From the NCBI GenBank assembly GCA_023128635.1, contig JAGMDP010000071.1, forward strand, positions 1 through 22,852: a stretch of DNA of 22,852 nucleotides. The letters are read 5' to 3'. A program made the translations under genes and the position numbers. Below are positions 1 through 8,479 of this stretch, one piece after another; within the stretch, counting starts at the first letter, position 1, and each line of letters opens with the position of its first letter. The notes beneath the pieces are model-generated. The model was not told the DNA's origin, made no database searches, and saw only the letters and a list, made by a program, of their open reading frames with translations. The stretch is from Candidatus Heimdallarchaeota archaeon (lineage in GTDB: Archaea > Asgardarchaeota > Heimdallarchaeia > JABLTI01).

Positions 1-18
1 AAAAAAACTTTTTTTGCA
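1..18 (-). terminator. U-run downstream of tiaS
   Basis: Read on the minus strand, the bases right after the tiaS stop codon run through a short A-tract and end in seven T. A U-rich tract just 3' of a gene is the usual archaeal termination signal. There is no strong hairpin, and the run touches the window edge, so its full length is unknown. Confidence 0.35.
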
Positions 19-1368
19 CTAATTCTTGAAATTAATTAACAATTTCAAAATCCTAGCAATATCTGATCTCCCAATTTGTTTATTTTTGTTATTCCGATTC
101 ATTCTTTCAACTGGTTTTGTTAAATGCCGATGAGCGATTATTGGCGGCAAATATTCTTTTATGGAAATTTTTCTAGGCAATTCTTTTTCTATTTGTTTTT
201 TCTCTCGATAAACTGCTGAACATTTTTGGCATTTAAATCCTTTATTTTTCCCTGCTGACTTTAAACGAGCACCACATTTCTCGCAGAATGGATTTTCATA
301 AATGAAGTGTTTTACTAATGAGTTAACTCTCAATCGCTCGATATTAATTGTCATTGGATGATTCTTTCCGGCAGGTCTAACTCCACCAAAGACTGTGACC
401 TCATCTCCAATAGTTAAATTACTTAATTCTCCTCTAAATTTCTTAGTAGGTTCATAAGCTGCACAATCGATTTCGTTTGTGTCATCTCGAATTGAAAAAA
501 TAAGATGGCTGCCTTCTATATACTGGGGATTTTTACTCATAGTCCCATGAACTATTACTGAGAGATGTGGTTTCAATTGATTGATTAGAAACTCCTTAGT
601 GAAATGTTGATTTGTATGTTGATTCGTTCTATAAACCATTAACATAGCAATTTCTTCTAGTGGTTTCACTAAACTCCAAGCTTTCATTACTTCTGCGAAG
701 GTTTCACCTCTAATACCTGAAAAAACTGGGTCTGCTCCACGAGGTGTAATCATAACGGAATTGTATTCATAATCCACATTACTAAACGTAAGAGGTGTTG
801 CCTTATCTGCTACAAGAATACTTTCGCGATCAATCATTCTTTTTGTACCAAAATTTTTTGCTGTTCGATATGCAAGATGTTCATATGTGAAATCATCCTC
901 TAAGGGATTACCAATAGCTCCAAGAGCACCAATAATACCTCTACCATTACCAAATTTAATCAAATCAACATTTGCAAGTGAGTTAAATTCCTCTGCTTCA
1001 GGAATAGCGATGACGTCCCACATTGCTCTCTTAGAGAAATGCTTTACTTCCTTAGGAATAGTATTGGATACAAAAGCAATGCCCGGATTTGTGTTCTCAT
1101 CCTCTAACCGAGACAATTTCTTAACAGTTTTAATAACAACTTCTCGAACAACCTCTAGATCAGAGTTATCTCCCTCTATTCGAATAGCAATAGCTCCATT
1201 ACCTCTGGTTTTATGAGGGATGTTGGGATTCAATCGGATAAGATTTGGAAAATCAATAAAATCAACTTGATCAAAAATTTCGTGAACAATAAGGGTAGCT
1301 AAATGAGTAGTACAAGAACCTTTGAGTGAATCAGTATCATCAAAAGCAATATGGAGCTCTTTTTTCAT
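19..1368 (-). CDS. tiaS: tRNA(Ile2) 2-agmatinylcytidine synthetase TiaS
   Basis: TiaS attaches agmatine to C34 of the AUA-reading tRNA-Ile using ATP, so that the anticodon pairs with A and not G. It is an archaea-specific modification enzyme acting in the cytoplasm. The 449-residue product opens with the family hallmark DDTDS (residues 10-14), then a kinase-like and ferredoxin-like body containing GNGRGIIGALGAIG (about 140-153). An OB-fold-like segment lies around 265-350, and a zinc ribbon follows with paired cysteines C362/C365 and C380/C383. Domain order and length fit the family. The ATG start is preceded by GAGGAT at good spacing, with an AT-rich TATA-like stretch about 40 bases upstream. 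The basic tail after the ribbon is also normal. This is a firm archaeal marker for the window. Confidence 0.95.
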   Translation of the reverse strand: MKKELHIAFDDTDSLKGSCTTHLATLIVHEIFDQVDFIDFPNLIRLNPNIPHKTRGNGAIAIRIEGDNSDLEVVREVVIKTVKKLSRLEDENTNPGIAFVSNTIPKEVKHFSKRAMWDVIAIPEAEEFNSLANVDLIKFGNGRGIIGALGAIGNPLEDDFTYEHLAYRTAKNFGTKRMIDRESILVADKATPLTFSNVDYEYNSVMITPRGADPVFSGIRGETFAEVMKAWSLVKPLEEIAMLMVYRTNQHTNQHFTKEFLINQLKPHLSVIVHGTMSKNPQYIEGSHLIFSIRDDTNEIDCAAYEPTKKFRGELSNLTIGDEVTVFGGVRPAGKNHPMTINIERLRVNSLVKHFIYENPFCEKCGARLKSAGKNKGFKCQKCSAVYREKKQIEKELPRKISIKEYLPPIIAHRHLTKPVERMNRNNKNKQIGRSDIARILKLLINFKN

Positions 1369-1421
1369 TTTAGCGAATCCTCAATAAGCTCCAAAAGTCT
1401 AATTGATTATTTAAGTTTGTT

Positions 1422-1721
1422 TTACTTTGAATCTTTTTCTTCTTTATCTAAAGATTGTGATTCTTTACTAACAGCAAGATGTTGATGATATCGTGCAGCA
1501 GGCGAACTAATGACTCTCCCTTTATCTCTGTATTGCTCTGCTTTGGTTGTTTCAATTGCTGCAAGTAAAACTTCCTTAACTTTATCGAGTGTCTTCTTAC
1601 CAATAATTCGATTTGCCCCTACGTCGAAATGCTTCATAAGAATTTTCTTGTCGAGTTCTGGTGGGATGAAATCTTCACCAAACATAATATTGAGATCATT
1701 CAAGGTTATTTTTTCAGCCAA
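1422..1721 (-). CDS. Hypothetical small soluble protein (99 aa)
   Basis: I do not recognise this protein. It is 99 residues, without membrane segments or signal peptide. It looks helical in its first two thirds and ends in a charged, probably disordered tail (about 78-99). The start is a TTG with a textbook GGTGAT ribosome binding site (1727-1732) five bases upstream, and a TATA-like TTTATAAAAG (1771-1780) lies about 50 bases upstream, so it is very likely expressed. It sits between tiaS and the histone gene on the same strand, with about 50 bases before tiaS and 100 after the histone. A DNA-binding role would be a guess from the neighbour alone. Confidence 0.7.
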   Translation of the reverse strand: MAEKITLNDLNIMFGEDFIPPELDKKILMKHFDVGANRIIGKKTLDKVKEVLLAAIETTKAEQYRDKGRVISSPAARYHQHLAVSKESQSLDKEEKDSK

Positions 1722-1770
1722 TGAGAATCACCTATTTGCGATTTGATTAGGAATTCTTATGTAACATTTG

Positions 1771-1780
1771 CTTTTATAAA
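1771..1780 (-). promoter_or_regulatory. TATA-like box for the 99-aa protein gene
   Basis: On the minus strand this reads TTTATAAAAG, about 50 bases upstream of the TTG start at 1721. That leaves room for a short leader carrying the GGTGAT site. Assigned by composition and position only. Confidence 0.45.
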
Positions 1781-1822
1781 AATTAGTATTACAGCATTAG
1801 ATTGAGTAAAGGCAAAAAAATA

Positions 1823-2056
1823 CTATCTACTTTTTCTCATATTTTTATAGGCAAGAGCAATATCCCGATCCTTTATGGTTTTTCTATTAGCAAATTTTGC
1901 AAGATCTGCAGCATCTAGTGCAAGCTCCTCAGCCACTTCGGTGAGAACATCCCGTAGTTCTTTAGCAGCACTTTCACTAACAAGCAAATTGGTAGTTTCT
2001 TTGATAACACGCTCAATAGGAGCTAATGGGAATTCAGTTTTGCTTCGTCTAGACAT
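1823..2056 (-). CDS. Archaeal histone
   Basis: A minimal histone-fold protein that dimerises and wraps DNA. The 77 residues cover one histone fold with a short N-terminal tail. PLAPIERVIKE opens helix 1, a long central helix runs through about 29-56, and the C-terminal part has the conserved loop and helix FANRKTIKDRDIALA. In archaeal histones the R-K-T loop contacts DNA and the R/D pair stabilises the fold; both are present. There is no eukaryote-like long tail, only MSRRSKTE at the N-terminus and RKSR at the C-terminus. It has its own promoter and sits upstream of the 99-residue protein gene. Confidence 0.95.
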   Translation of the reverse strand: MSRRSKTEFPLAPIERVIKETTNLLVSESAAKELRDVLTEVAEELALDAADLAKFANRKTIKDRDIALAYKNMRKSR

Positions 2057-2118
2057 TTCAATTCAACTCAAGAAGTTATGAATTAAAAACTACTTCTCCG
2101 GTGAAATCAAATAAAGAA

Positions 2119-2140
2119 AATTACTATATAAGGTTTTTTA
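2119..2140 (-). promoter_or_regulatory. BRE/TATA promoter of the histone gene
   Basis: The minus strand shows an A-rich BRE-like stretch followed by TTATATAG (2124-2131), about 70 bases upstream of the histone ATG. Transcription would start near 2100 and leave a leader of about 45 bases. It is among the clearest TATA boxes in the window. Confidence 0.6.
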
Positions 2141-2224
2141 ATAAAAGGTTAATTTTGTCGGGATGATTTCCGAAATGCTCAAAGGAAAAAGAGTTTAAGC
2201 AAAAAAGAAACAAGAAGAGGAATC

Positions 2225-4069
2225 CTAGAAAAGACCTAGAAGTCCTATCTTCAAGATAGATAAAACAATAACACCTGCTAATAGCAAAGCTATTGTAATA
2301 CTGGAAATTATTAATGCTGCTTTATTAGTCTCATTCTTACCTTCATGTTTTCGAGCAGAAATAGACAAGATAAATCCAAAAATGCTTACAACGATGAATA
2401 ATACTGAACAGAGACCTACAATGGATACAGTCAAAGCTAATTTTGAATCGCTTTGTGCAAAATCTTTTGTTTTGTCTGTTTGACTAGCAATGATAGCTTT
2501 CTTATCAAGTTCATGATCTAAAGCTGTATCTGTACTACTAGCTTCAAATGCTCCACTTGGAGTAGGAGATAAATCTACCCAATCCACATTGTAGAAACTT
2601 CTTTGAGCATCTATTAGTCCCCGCTGCCACCATTTTGTACCTGCAGGAAAACGCTGCCGACGAATGGGTACGATATTGTTAGCTATTGTCCGGATAAACC
2701 ATTCCAGGGAGAGTATATAGCCAATTTTTTCCCAAAGCCAAAGACCCAGAGAATAGACAGCAAGTGTGAGAAGCATTATTACGATCATTCCACCCCACAG
2801 AGGTTTTTGATAATGCGTTCCAAATGCAACTAGCGAAACAATTTCCCAAAGAATGAAGAAAATCCATTGGTTGTTGTAATTTGAAAAAGCAACTGTGCCA
2901 AAACGTCGAATGATCTTCGTTCGATTAGCGAATTTATAACTAGTACCTCGGAACTCAACCAATCTCAACAAAACGGCAACAAGTATAATGCTGAAACCAT
3001 TTACACCCATAAATTGACCTAGCCACGAGAGAGGTGGAATTGGAAATGAATAATTAGGATTATCCGCAGAAAGATAACGATGAGAACCAAATTCTAAGTA
3101 AAGATCAAAGGCATTGTCAAAACCAGCAGCTCCACCTTGAATAAAAACATTAGCGAACACAGCAATAAGACCAATTACTCCTGCAATAAACATTCCAAGG
3201 CCGACTAAAAACAACCTTCGCGGGAATTTTTGACTAATTTCTTCTTTTGGTTTAGATAACACAATACCAATTATACTACCAACAAAAGAAATTGCTAGAT
3301 AGGGGAACAACGGTTCTATATAACCTGATAAAACATTTAGAAACGGCGTTCGGAAAATTTCCCAAAAAGTTTCCGTTCCAATATACGGTAAACCTAAGCG
3401 GTGACCACTTGGGAATGTTCCAAATGGAAATCCAGGAACTATTCTACCAATTACCCACCAAACTGGTTGAGTTAAAGCAACAATAGAAACAGCCAAAACA
3501 GCATAGGCTATGATAAGATTACGTCTATTTTTCCAATTGCCTTTCAAAGATAATAAACCTTGAACAATGCCATTGAAGATCAAGCACCAGGCTATTGTAT
3601 GTATTGTTTCAAAAGTATTCCAACGCCAACGTGGCATAGTCACGTCTGTAAGTCCAACGTCATTTAGATTTTTGAAGAAACTACCTGCTAAACCGCCATA
3701 ACCAGTGATACCTTCACAGATCATAGCGAAAGCGAGTAAGAGAACTCCCCCAAAAATCTGTTTGAAAACTAAACTTCTGATTCTACTACCACGTTCTAAA
3801 TCACGATACATGCTAATCATATTACTTGCAGATGAAATGAGCAAGAAGAAACCTGCTAACCCACCAAAGAACGGGGCAAAGAACAATACTACAAGTGCAA
3901 TCATCGGTTGATCATTCATAACGGATTGTAACTGTCCAATATCTAGGACGTTTTGAAGAACATGTAGAGTTAACATCAAGAGAATTGCTATTCCTCGTGC
4001 GAAATCCAAAGTAATAAATTTTCTAGGAGCTTTTCTTTTAGTCTCATTAAGAGTTACATTTACTGCCAA
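2225..4069 (-). CDS. Polytopic membrane protein, DUF1624/HGSNAT-like acyltransferase family
   Basis: A 614-residue protein with about ten or more membrane helices. The N-terminus has the motif LDFARGIAILLMLTLH (residues 21-36), typical of the DUF1624/DUF418/heparan-N-acetyltransferase superfamily of membrane acyltransferases, and ETIHTIAW (154-161) matches the second conserved patch of that group. These proteins are thought to carry acyl groups across the membrane to extracytoplasmic sugars; the substrate here is unknown. After a hydrophilic linker (about 500-540) the last 70 residues form a separate two-helix module resembling DUF4190-type tails. The start is TTG with GGGGTA upstream; no ATG is available nearby. 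It is transcribed alone, divergently from the next gene. Family is moderately sure, activity is not. Confidence 0.7.
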   Translation of the reverse strand: MAVNVTLNETKRKAPRKFITLDFARGIAILLMLTLHVLQNVLDIGQLQSVMNDQPMIALVVLFFAPFFGGLAGFFLLISSASNMISMYRDLERGSRIRSLVFKQIFGGVLLLAFAMICEGITGYGGLAGSFFKNLNDVGLTDVTMPRWRWNTFETIHTIAWCLIFNGIVQGLLSLKGNWKNRRNLIIAYAVLAVSIVALTQPVWWVIGRIVPGFPFGTFPSGHRLGLPYIGTETFWEIFRTPFLNVLSGYIEPLFPYLAISFVGSIIGIVLSKPKEEISQKFPRRLFLVGLGMFIAGVIGLIAVFANVFIQGGAAGFDNAFDLYLEFGSHRYLSADNPNYSFPIPPLSWLGQFMGVNGFSIILVAVLLRLVEFRGTSYKFANRTKIIRRFGTVAFSNYNNQWIFFILWEIVSLVAFGTHYQKPLWGGMIVIMLLTLAVYSLGLWLWEKIGYILSLEWFIRTIANNIVPIRRQRFPAGTKWWQRGLIDAQRSFYNVDWVDLSPTPSGAFEASSTDTALDHELDKKAIIASQTDKTKDFAQSDSKLALTVSIVGLCSVLFIVVSIFGFILSISARKHEGKNETNKAALIISSITIALLLAGVIVLSILKIGLLGLF

Positions 4070-4230
4070 TTGAATACCCCGCTACATATTTTGTAAAACT
4101 AATTTTGAATAATCCTAACACTTAAAATTCTTTTGAGGATTCACGACAAAAATCAGTCTTCTTTCTTTCTTTCAATAATCATTAAAATACTTACTAATTC
4201 TTACAGCATTTATTTAAAACTCTCTGGACT

Positions 4231-4304
4231 TCACAGTTATAAAGAAGAAGTGTTTTTTGTGTCTCCTAGATTTTGGAGAACTTTTTTTAGATAAAATATT
4301 TAAA
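4231..4304 (+). promoter_or_regulatory. Leader region with two TATA-like boxes and a hairpin with T-run
   Basis: Upstream of the ATG at 4328 are two TATA-like sites: TTATAAAG near 4231-4240 and AAAATATTTAAA at 4293-4304. The second is at the right distance for a leaderless transcript. Between them TCTCC (4262-4266) and GGAGA (4275-4279) form a 5-bp hairpin followed by seven T (4282-4288), which resembles a small terminator. The rest of the 258-base intergenic region is AT-rich with nothing else recognised. Confidence 0.35.
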
Positions 4305-4327
4305 CTAGGAAACTTTTCGTATAATTT

Positions 4328-5014
4328 ATGATGAATAAGAATTTCCTTCGTATTACTGGAGTTGCAAATATAGTATCTGCTGTATTATTGTTATTATTTT
4401 GGTTTTTATATGCAATTCTGTTGCCTTTAAACGAAGTTCCCACAAATTATCATTTATTGATTCTTGATACAAATTGGCTTCTCGTAAATATTCTAGGGGT
4501 TTTTGGATTTGTTTTAGCTTTAGTTGGTATTTTAGGGCTATTCTTTAAACAATATAATGAACTAACATGGTATGGAGTAGTAGGTTTCTTGATAACTTTT
4601 GTAGGACAGGTATTCTACAATGCTGGTATATATTATGAAACCTTTATTTGACCGATTCTTGCAGCAAGTGATCCTACTCTAGTTGAATTATCTACTGGAC
4701 CTATTTATTCTAATCCAGTCTTTTTTGCAATGCAAATGGTTGCAGGTACTATGTATGCTGTAGGCTTTCTTATTTTTGCAATCTCAGCTTTTAGGAGTAA
4801 GGGATTTTCTACTCGACCCACTTCTAAATGGGCTATTCTTCCTCTTGTACTTGGCGTAATTATGTTTATTCCGGGCTTTTTCCCTTATGTTGTACGAACT
4901 ATAGGAATTGTTGTGTATGCAATAGGAATAGTTTGGGTAGGAGTTATACTAATTAGAAAAGAACCTGCTAAAATAGAAGAAAAAGAAATAGAAGAGAAAG
5001 AAGGAGAGGGGTAA
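4328..5014 (+). pseudogene. Six-helix membrane protein interrupted by an in-frame TGA
   Basis: One reading frame runs from the ATG at 4328 to the TAA at 5012-5014, broken only by a TGA at 4649-4651 (codon 108 of 228). Both sides look like one protein: three membrane helices before the stop (about 8-36, 49-72, 79-106) and three after. The frame continues across the stop as ETFI-stop-PILAASDPT without any shift. A TGG to TGA change would explain it, with tryptophan at that place. The tail is lysine- and glutamate-rich (KIEEKEIEEKEGEG), likely cytoplasmic. I recognise no function. It could be a recent pseudogene, two separately translated halves, a readthrough product, or a sequence error. TGA ends several intact genes in the window, so it is a normal stop in this genome. 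Confidence 0.65.
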
Positions 5015-5021
5015 TCCCTCT
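5005..5021 (+). terminator. Small hairpin at the end of the TGA-interrupted gene
   Basis: AGAGGG (5005-5010) pairs with CCCTCT (5016-5021) around a five-base loop that contains the stop codon. Only a short T-tract follows. It lies between two convergent genes and may assist termination. Confidence 0.35.
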
Positions 5022-5038
5022 TTGGATAAAGAATCAAA

Positions 5039-6376
5039 TTAAATAATTTCAATATACTTGTAAGCATCTTCATTAGAGCTGAAGCAATAATGGAGTTGCT
5101 GGTAGTCCTTTCGGAAATTATTGACGTCTTTCACGACTTTCTTAATATCTTCGCGATCAATGACAACACGGCGAATAAGATTAGCAATCTCTTTCATTTC
5201 ACCTTCTTTCATGCCAAGACGAGTAACTTCAGAAATACCCATACGAATACCACCAGGATTAAGATAATTCCTGCCCTCGAACATATCCCATGGCAACAAA
5301 TTTCTGTTTAGGATTATGTCCGCTTTTTCTAGGTCTTCTTCAATATCTTTTCCTAATCCTGCTTTTTCTTGTAGTGGACTTATATCTACTAGTAGTGTAT
5401 GTGATTTTGTGTATCCATTTTCTTTTCCGCATACTGAGAATCCTTCTTCTTCCAATGCTTTTGCTAATGCATATGAATTCTTGATTATTTGTCCTCCATA
5501 ATCCTTTCCGAATTCCTTTATTTCTGCTAGTGCAATAGCAAGTGCTGCTACGTTGTGTAAGTGATGATTACTTGTCATTCCCGGAAATGTTGCCCGTTTT
5601 ATTTTATCGTAAAATTCTTCTTTATCTGAGGTTGCAACTACACAGCCATGTTGTGGTCCAAACATTGTTTTGTGAGTCGAAAATGCCATAGCTTCTGCTC
5701 CTTCATTTAGTGGATCCTGGAAATATCCACAAGCAATCAATCCTGAAACGTGAGCCGCATCATATGTTACTGTTGCTCCTAGATCTTTCGCTACGGGTGC
5801 TAACTCCTTAATTGGATGTGGGAATAAGAATACTGAAGCTCCAAAATGCAATAATTTTGGTTTTAATTCTTTAATTGCTTCCTCTGCTTTTTCCACATCA
5901 ATCATTAGTTTATGTCTATCCGATGGGATATATTTTACATTTAATCCTCTTACTGCTCCTGCAGTTCCTCCCATGAATGCTCCTTTCGAGGTCATTAATG
6001 GTCCTGTGGATATGTGCCCTCCATTTGGTATACTTATGGACATACTAATGTCCCCTGGTTTAGAGAATGCTGAATAGAGAACTAGATTCGCTACTACTCC
6101 TGAGATTGGTCTTACATCTGCAAAATCTGCTTTGAAGACTTCTTTCGCAAGATCCATACAGATGAATTCCACATCATCTATGTATTGACAACCTGCGTAA
6201 ACTCTTTCACCTGGCCATCCCTCTGCATACCTATGTGAGAAATCACATAAGGTTGCTTCACGCACTTCTTTGCTTGTGATATTCTCTGATGCAATTAAGG
6301 GAATAGCTCTCTCAAAGAGACCGTGATGATCTTTCATTTTTTGACGAATTTGTTGGACAATTTCTTTACCATTCAA
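5039..6376 (-). CDS. glyA: Serine hydroxymethyltransferase
   Basis: A PLP enzyme that interconverts serine and glycine and passes the one-carbon unit to a pterin (folate or an archaeal analogue). The 445-residue length is typical. Diagnostic signatures are IASEN (28-32) near the N-terminus, RYAEGWPGERVYAGC (49-63), DAAHVSGL (206-213), where D206 and H209 bind the cofactor, and STHKTMFGPQHG (233-244), with K236 as the Schiff-base lysine. The C-terminus NPGGIRMGISEVTRLGMKEGEM is also standard. The start is TTG with GAGGGT about eight bases upstream; no ATG sits nearby. It is a single-gene unit, divergent from the glycogen synthase and convergent with the membrane protein upstream. Confidence 0.95.
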   Translation of the reverse strand: MNGKEIVQQIRQKMKDHHGLFERAIPLIASENITSKEVREATLCDFSHRYAEGWPGERVYAGCQYIDDVEFICMDLAKEVFKADFADVRPISGVVANLVLYSAFSKPGDISMSISIPNGGHISTGPLMTSKGAFMGGTAGAVRGLNVKYIPSDRHKLMIDVEKAEEAIKELKPKLLHFGASVFLFPHPIKELAPVAKDLGATVTYDAAHVSGLIACGYFQDPLNEGAEAMAFSTHKTMFGPQHGCVVATSDKEEFYDKIKRATFPGMTSNHHLHNVAALAIALAEIKEFGKDYGGQIIKNSYALAKALEEEGFSVCGKENGYTKSHTLLVDISPLQEKAGLGKDIEEDLEKADIILNRNLLPWDMFEGRNYLNPGGIRMGISEVTRLGMKEGEMKEIANLIRRVVIDREDIKKVVKDVNNFRKDYQQLHYCFSSNEDAYKYIEII

Positions 6377-6579
6377 GTAAATTACCCTCTGAACAATTTT
6401 TTTTGTTACTTTTATTGAGTGTGAAAATTCTTAGACATTCCCTTAAAAAAAGTTATCTCAAAAATTCAATTAACCGTTCTTTAGTTTACACTTGCAATTC
6501 TTTTTATATCACATTTGATTAACCGATTAGTATAGAACTAATTATTGTAGCTATAATAGAATCTTAATTGTGAGCTGTA

Positions 6580-8460
6580 ATGACTGAACCCGAAGATGAA
6601 CCTCTTGATTGCCAGATTGTTTTTGAGGTCTCAAATGAAATTGCTAACAAAATAGGCGGAATTTATACTGTCATAGCTTCTAAAGCTCCCGAGATGCAGC
6701 GCTTAATGGGTCCTGGTAATTATCTTACAATTGGCTTATACAATGCTTTCAAAGCTAGAAATGATTTTGAAGAAATAGATCCTCCCAAGGATCTCGAGGA
6801 AGCTTTCAATGCTGTTCGAGCTGAAGGCATTGAAGTGAAATATGGTCGTTGGATAGGAGGAGGAGCTGTCGAAACAATTCTTGTTGATCCCTCTTACCTA
6901 TTAGATGTACCATTAGTAACTGGGAAATCTGATCGCAAAATAGATCAAATCAAAGGAGTTCTCTGGAATTGGTTTAATATCGATTCCCTGTGGATGCCAG
7001 AAGTGTTCGATCCTATGGTAGCTTTTGGTTGGGCAGCCGGTGTTTTAATTTCCAAATTGGTTGAATCCCCGCGTTTCAAAAATAAACGCATTGTTACTCA
7101 CTTCCATGAATGGATTTCTGGTCCAGGTTTATTGTTTCTCAAACGAAACAACATCAATGTTGCAACAGTCTTTATGACACATGCAACACAACTAGGTAGA
7201 AATATTGCTATGGGTGAAGAGGATATCAACTTAATTCTTGATAACCTATTAATGAAAGGAGAAACAATTCCCCCACAAAAGGCTTATCAGTATCATGTGG
7301 AAGGAACCCATCAAATAGAAGTTATCTGTGCAGAAGAAGCAGATGTTTTGATTACCGTTTCAGAAGCCGTTGCTCGAGAAACGGAAGGTATTCTGGGTCA
7401 TAGGGCTGATTTTGTTATTCCTAATGGAATTAATCTGGAAGGTTTGTCAAAGAAGGATGATTTACCAACTAAACACAAAGAAGCACGTCAAAAATTAGCA
7501 CAATTTATTGAAGCTTACTTTAATCCCTATTACTCCGTAGATTTAGAAAATATACTGATTATCCATATTTCTGGTAGGTATGAATTCCATAACAAAGGTA
7601 TAGATGTTTTTCTAGAGTCTTTAAAGTTGGTAAATGAAGAATTCAAAAAAGGCAAAAATCGAAAAGAAATTTTAGCTTTTATTTGGGTTCCAGCTCCTGT
7701 TTCCGGAATAAAGGCAGACGTTTTAGAAGCATTTGAACTTGCTCGAGAGTTACGACAAATAATACAATCGCCAATGATAAAAATCGAAGAGTGGTTGACG
7801 AAAATTCAACCTGGTTATGACGATCATCTGAAATCTCGAACCTTGAATGATTTCTTCTCCAAAACTGAAGTGAAAAGAATTAGTGAGCTTGTTAAGAAAA
7901 CAAAAGAAAGTAAAAGTGACATTATCTATCCTCCAGTTTGTCCTTTTAATTTAAATGAAAGAGATACTATTTATCAAACCTTGAAAAAACTAGACTTGAT
8001 GAATAAACCTGATAGTTCAGTAAAAGTTATTTTTTATCCCGTTTATCTCTCAAAAAATGATCAATTATTAGAATTAGATTACTATGAAGCTGTAGCTGGA
8101 TGTGATATGGGAATTTATCCGTCAACCTATGAACCATATGGTTTGACACCATTAGAAGCTCTAGCTCTCGGTGTTCCAGCTGTAACAACAGATTTGTCTG
8201 GTTTTGGGTTGTTAGTAAATGAGCAACTTAGCGAAGAAAATAATGGGATTTTTGTTCTAAATAGAAAGGGGCGAACAAATGAAGAAGCAGCAATTGATTT
8301 GGCAAAGATAATAATAAAACAATCACAGCTTTCAAATGAAGAAGTAACAAATGCCAGAATCACTGCTCGAGAAATCTCGGAATTATATAGTTGGCAAAAT
8401 ATTATCAAACAATACGGTACAGCTTATGATGAAGCTGTTAAAAGAATACATCAGAATTAA
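6580..8460 (+). CDS. Glycogen synthase, eukaryotic GT3 type
   Basis: A glycosyltransferase that lengthens alpha-1,4-glucan chains from a sugar nucleotide (UDP-glucose in the eukaryotic family). The 626 residues match GT3, not the bacterial/archaeal GT5 GlgA: VFEVSNEIANKIGGIYTV (14-31) with the donor-site KIGG, HFHEW (174-178), THATQLGR (200-207), GRYEFHNKGIDVFLESL (332-348), and the catalytic E-x7-E as E518 and E526 in YEPYGLTPLEAL. These are the same blocks as in animal and yeast glycogen synthase. The phosphorylated eukaryotic N- and C-terminal tails are absent. The C-terminal arginine cluster that senses glucose-6-phosphate in eukaryotes is largely missing, so allosteric control is probably different. 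A TATA-like CTATAATAG (6551-6559) lies about 25 bases before the ATG, suggesting a leaderless or very short leader. Confidence 0.93.
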   Translation: MTEPEDEPLDCQIVFEVSNEIANKIGGIYTVIASKAPEMQRLMGPGNYLTIGLYNAFKARNDFEEIDPPKDLEEAFNAVRAEGIEVKYGRWIGGGAVETILVDPSYLLDVPLVTGKSDRKIDQIKGVLWNWFNIDSLWMPEVFDPMVAFGWAAGVLISKLVESPRFKNKRIVTHFHEWISGPGLLFLKRNNINVATVFMTHATQLGRNIAMGEEDINLILDNLLMKGETIPPQKAYQYHVEGTHQIEVICAEEADVLITVSEAVARETEGILGHRADFVIPNGINLEGLSKKDDLPTKHKEARQKLAQFIEAYFNPYYSVDLENILIIHISGRYEFHNKGIDVFLESLKLVNEEFKKGKNRKEILAFIWVPAPVSGIKADVLEAFELARELRQIIQSPMIKIEEWLTKIQPGYDDHLKSRTLNDFFSKTEVKRISELVKKTKESKSDIIYPPVCPFNLNERDTIYQTLKKLDLMNKPDSSVKVIFYPVYLSKNDQLLELDYYEAVAGCDMGIYPSTYEPYGLTPLEALALGVPAVTTDLSGFGLLVNEQLSEENNGIFVLNRKGRTNEEAAIDLAKIIIKQSQLSNEEVTNARITAREISELYSWQNIIKQYGTAYDEAVKRIHQN

Positions 8461-8479
8461 TTTTTCAACTATTTTGATC

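Noticed and set aside
887..1216. Open frame on the plus strand opposite tiaS
   Set aside because: It is the antisense shadow of a well-identified gene, with low-complexity Ser/Leu/Ile content and no start signals.
4649..4651. Genome-wide reading of TGA as tryptophan
   Set aside because: TGA ends the aldolase, sdhB, the Arf-like gene, the acidic membrane protein gene and others at expected lengths, and TGG codes tryptophan normally.
5005..5021. Hairpin after the TGA-interrupted gene as an archaeal selenocysteine element
   Set aside because: The stem is only 6 bp, overlaps the stop codon and lacks the internal purine-rich bulge expected of archaeal SECIS elements.
8127..8408. Open frame antisense to the glycogen synthase 3' end
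   Set aside because: It is an antisense shadow; the sense frame carries the catalytic E-x7-E motif and is clearly the coding one.
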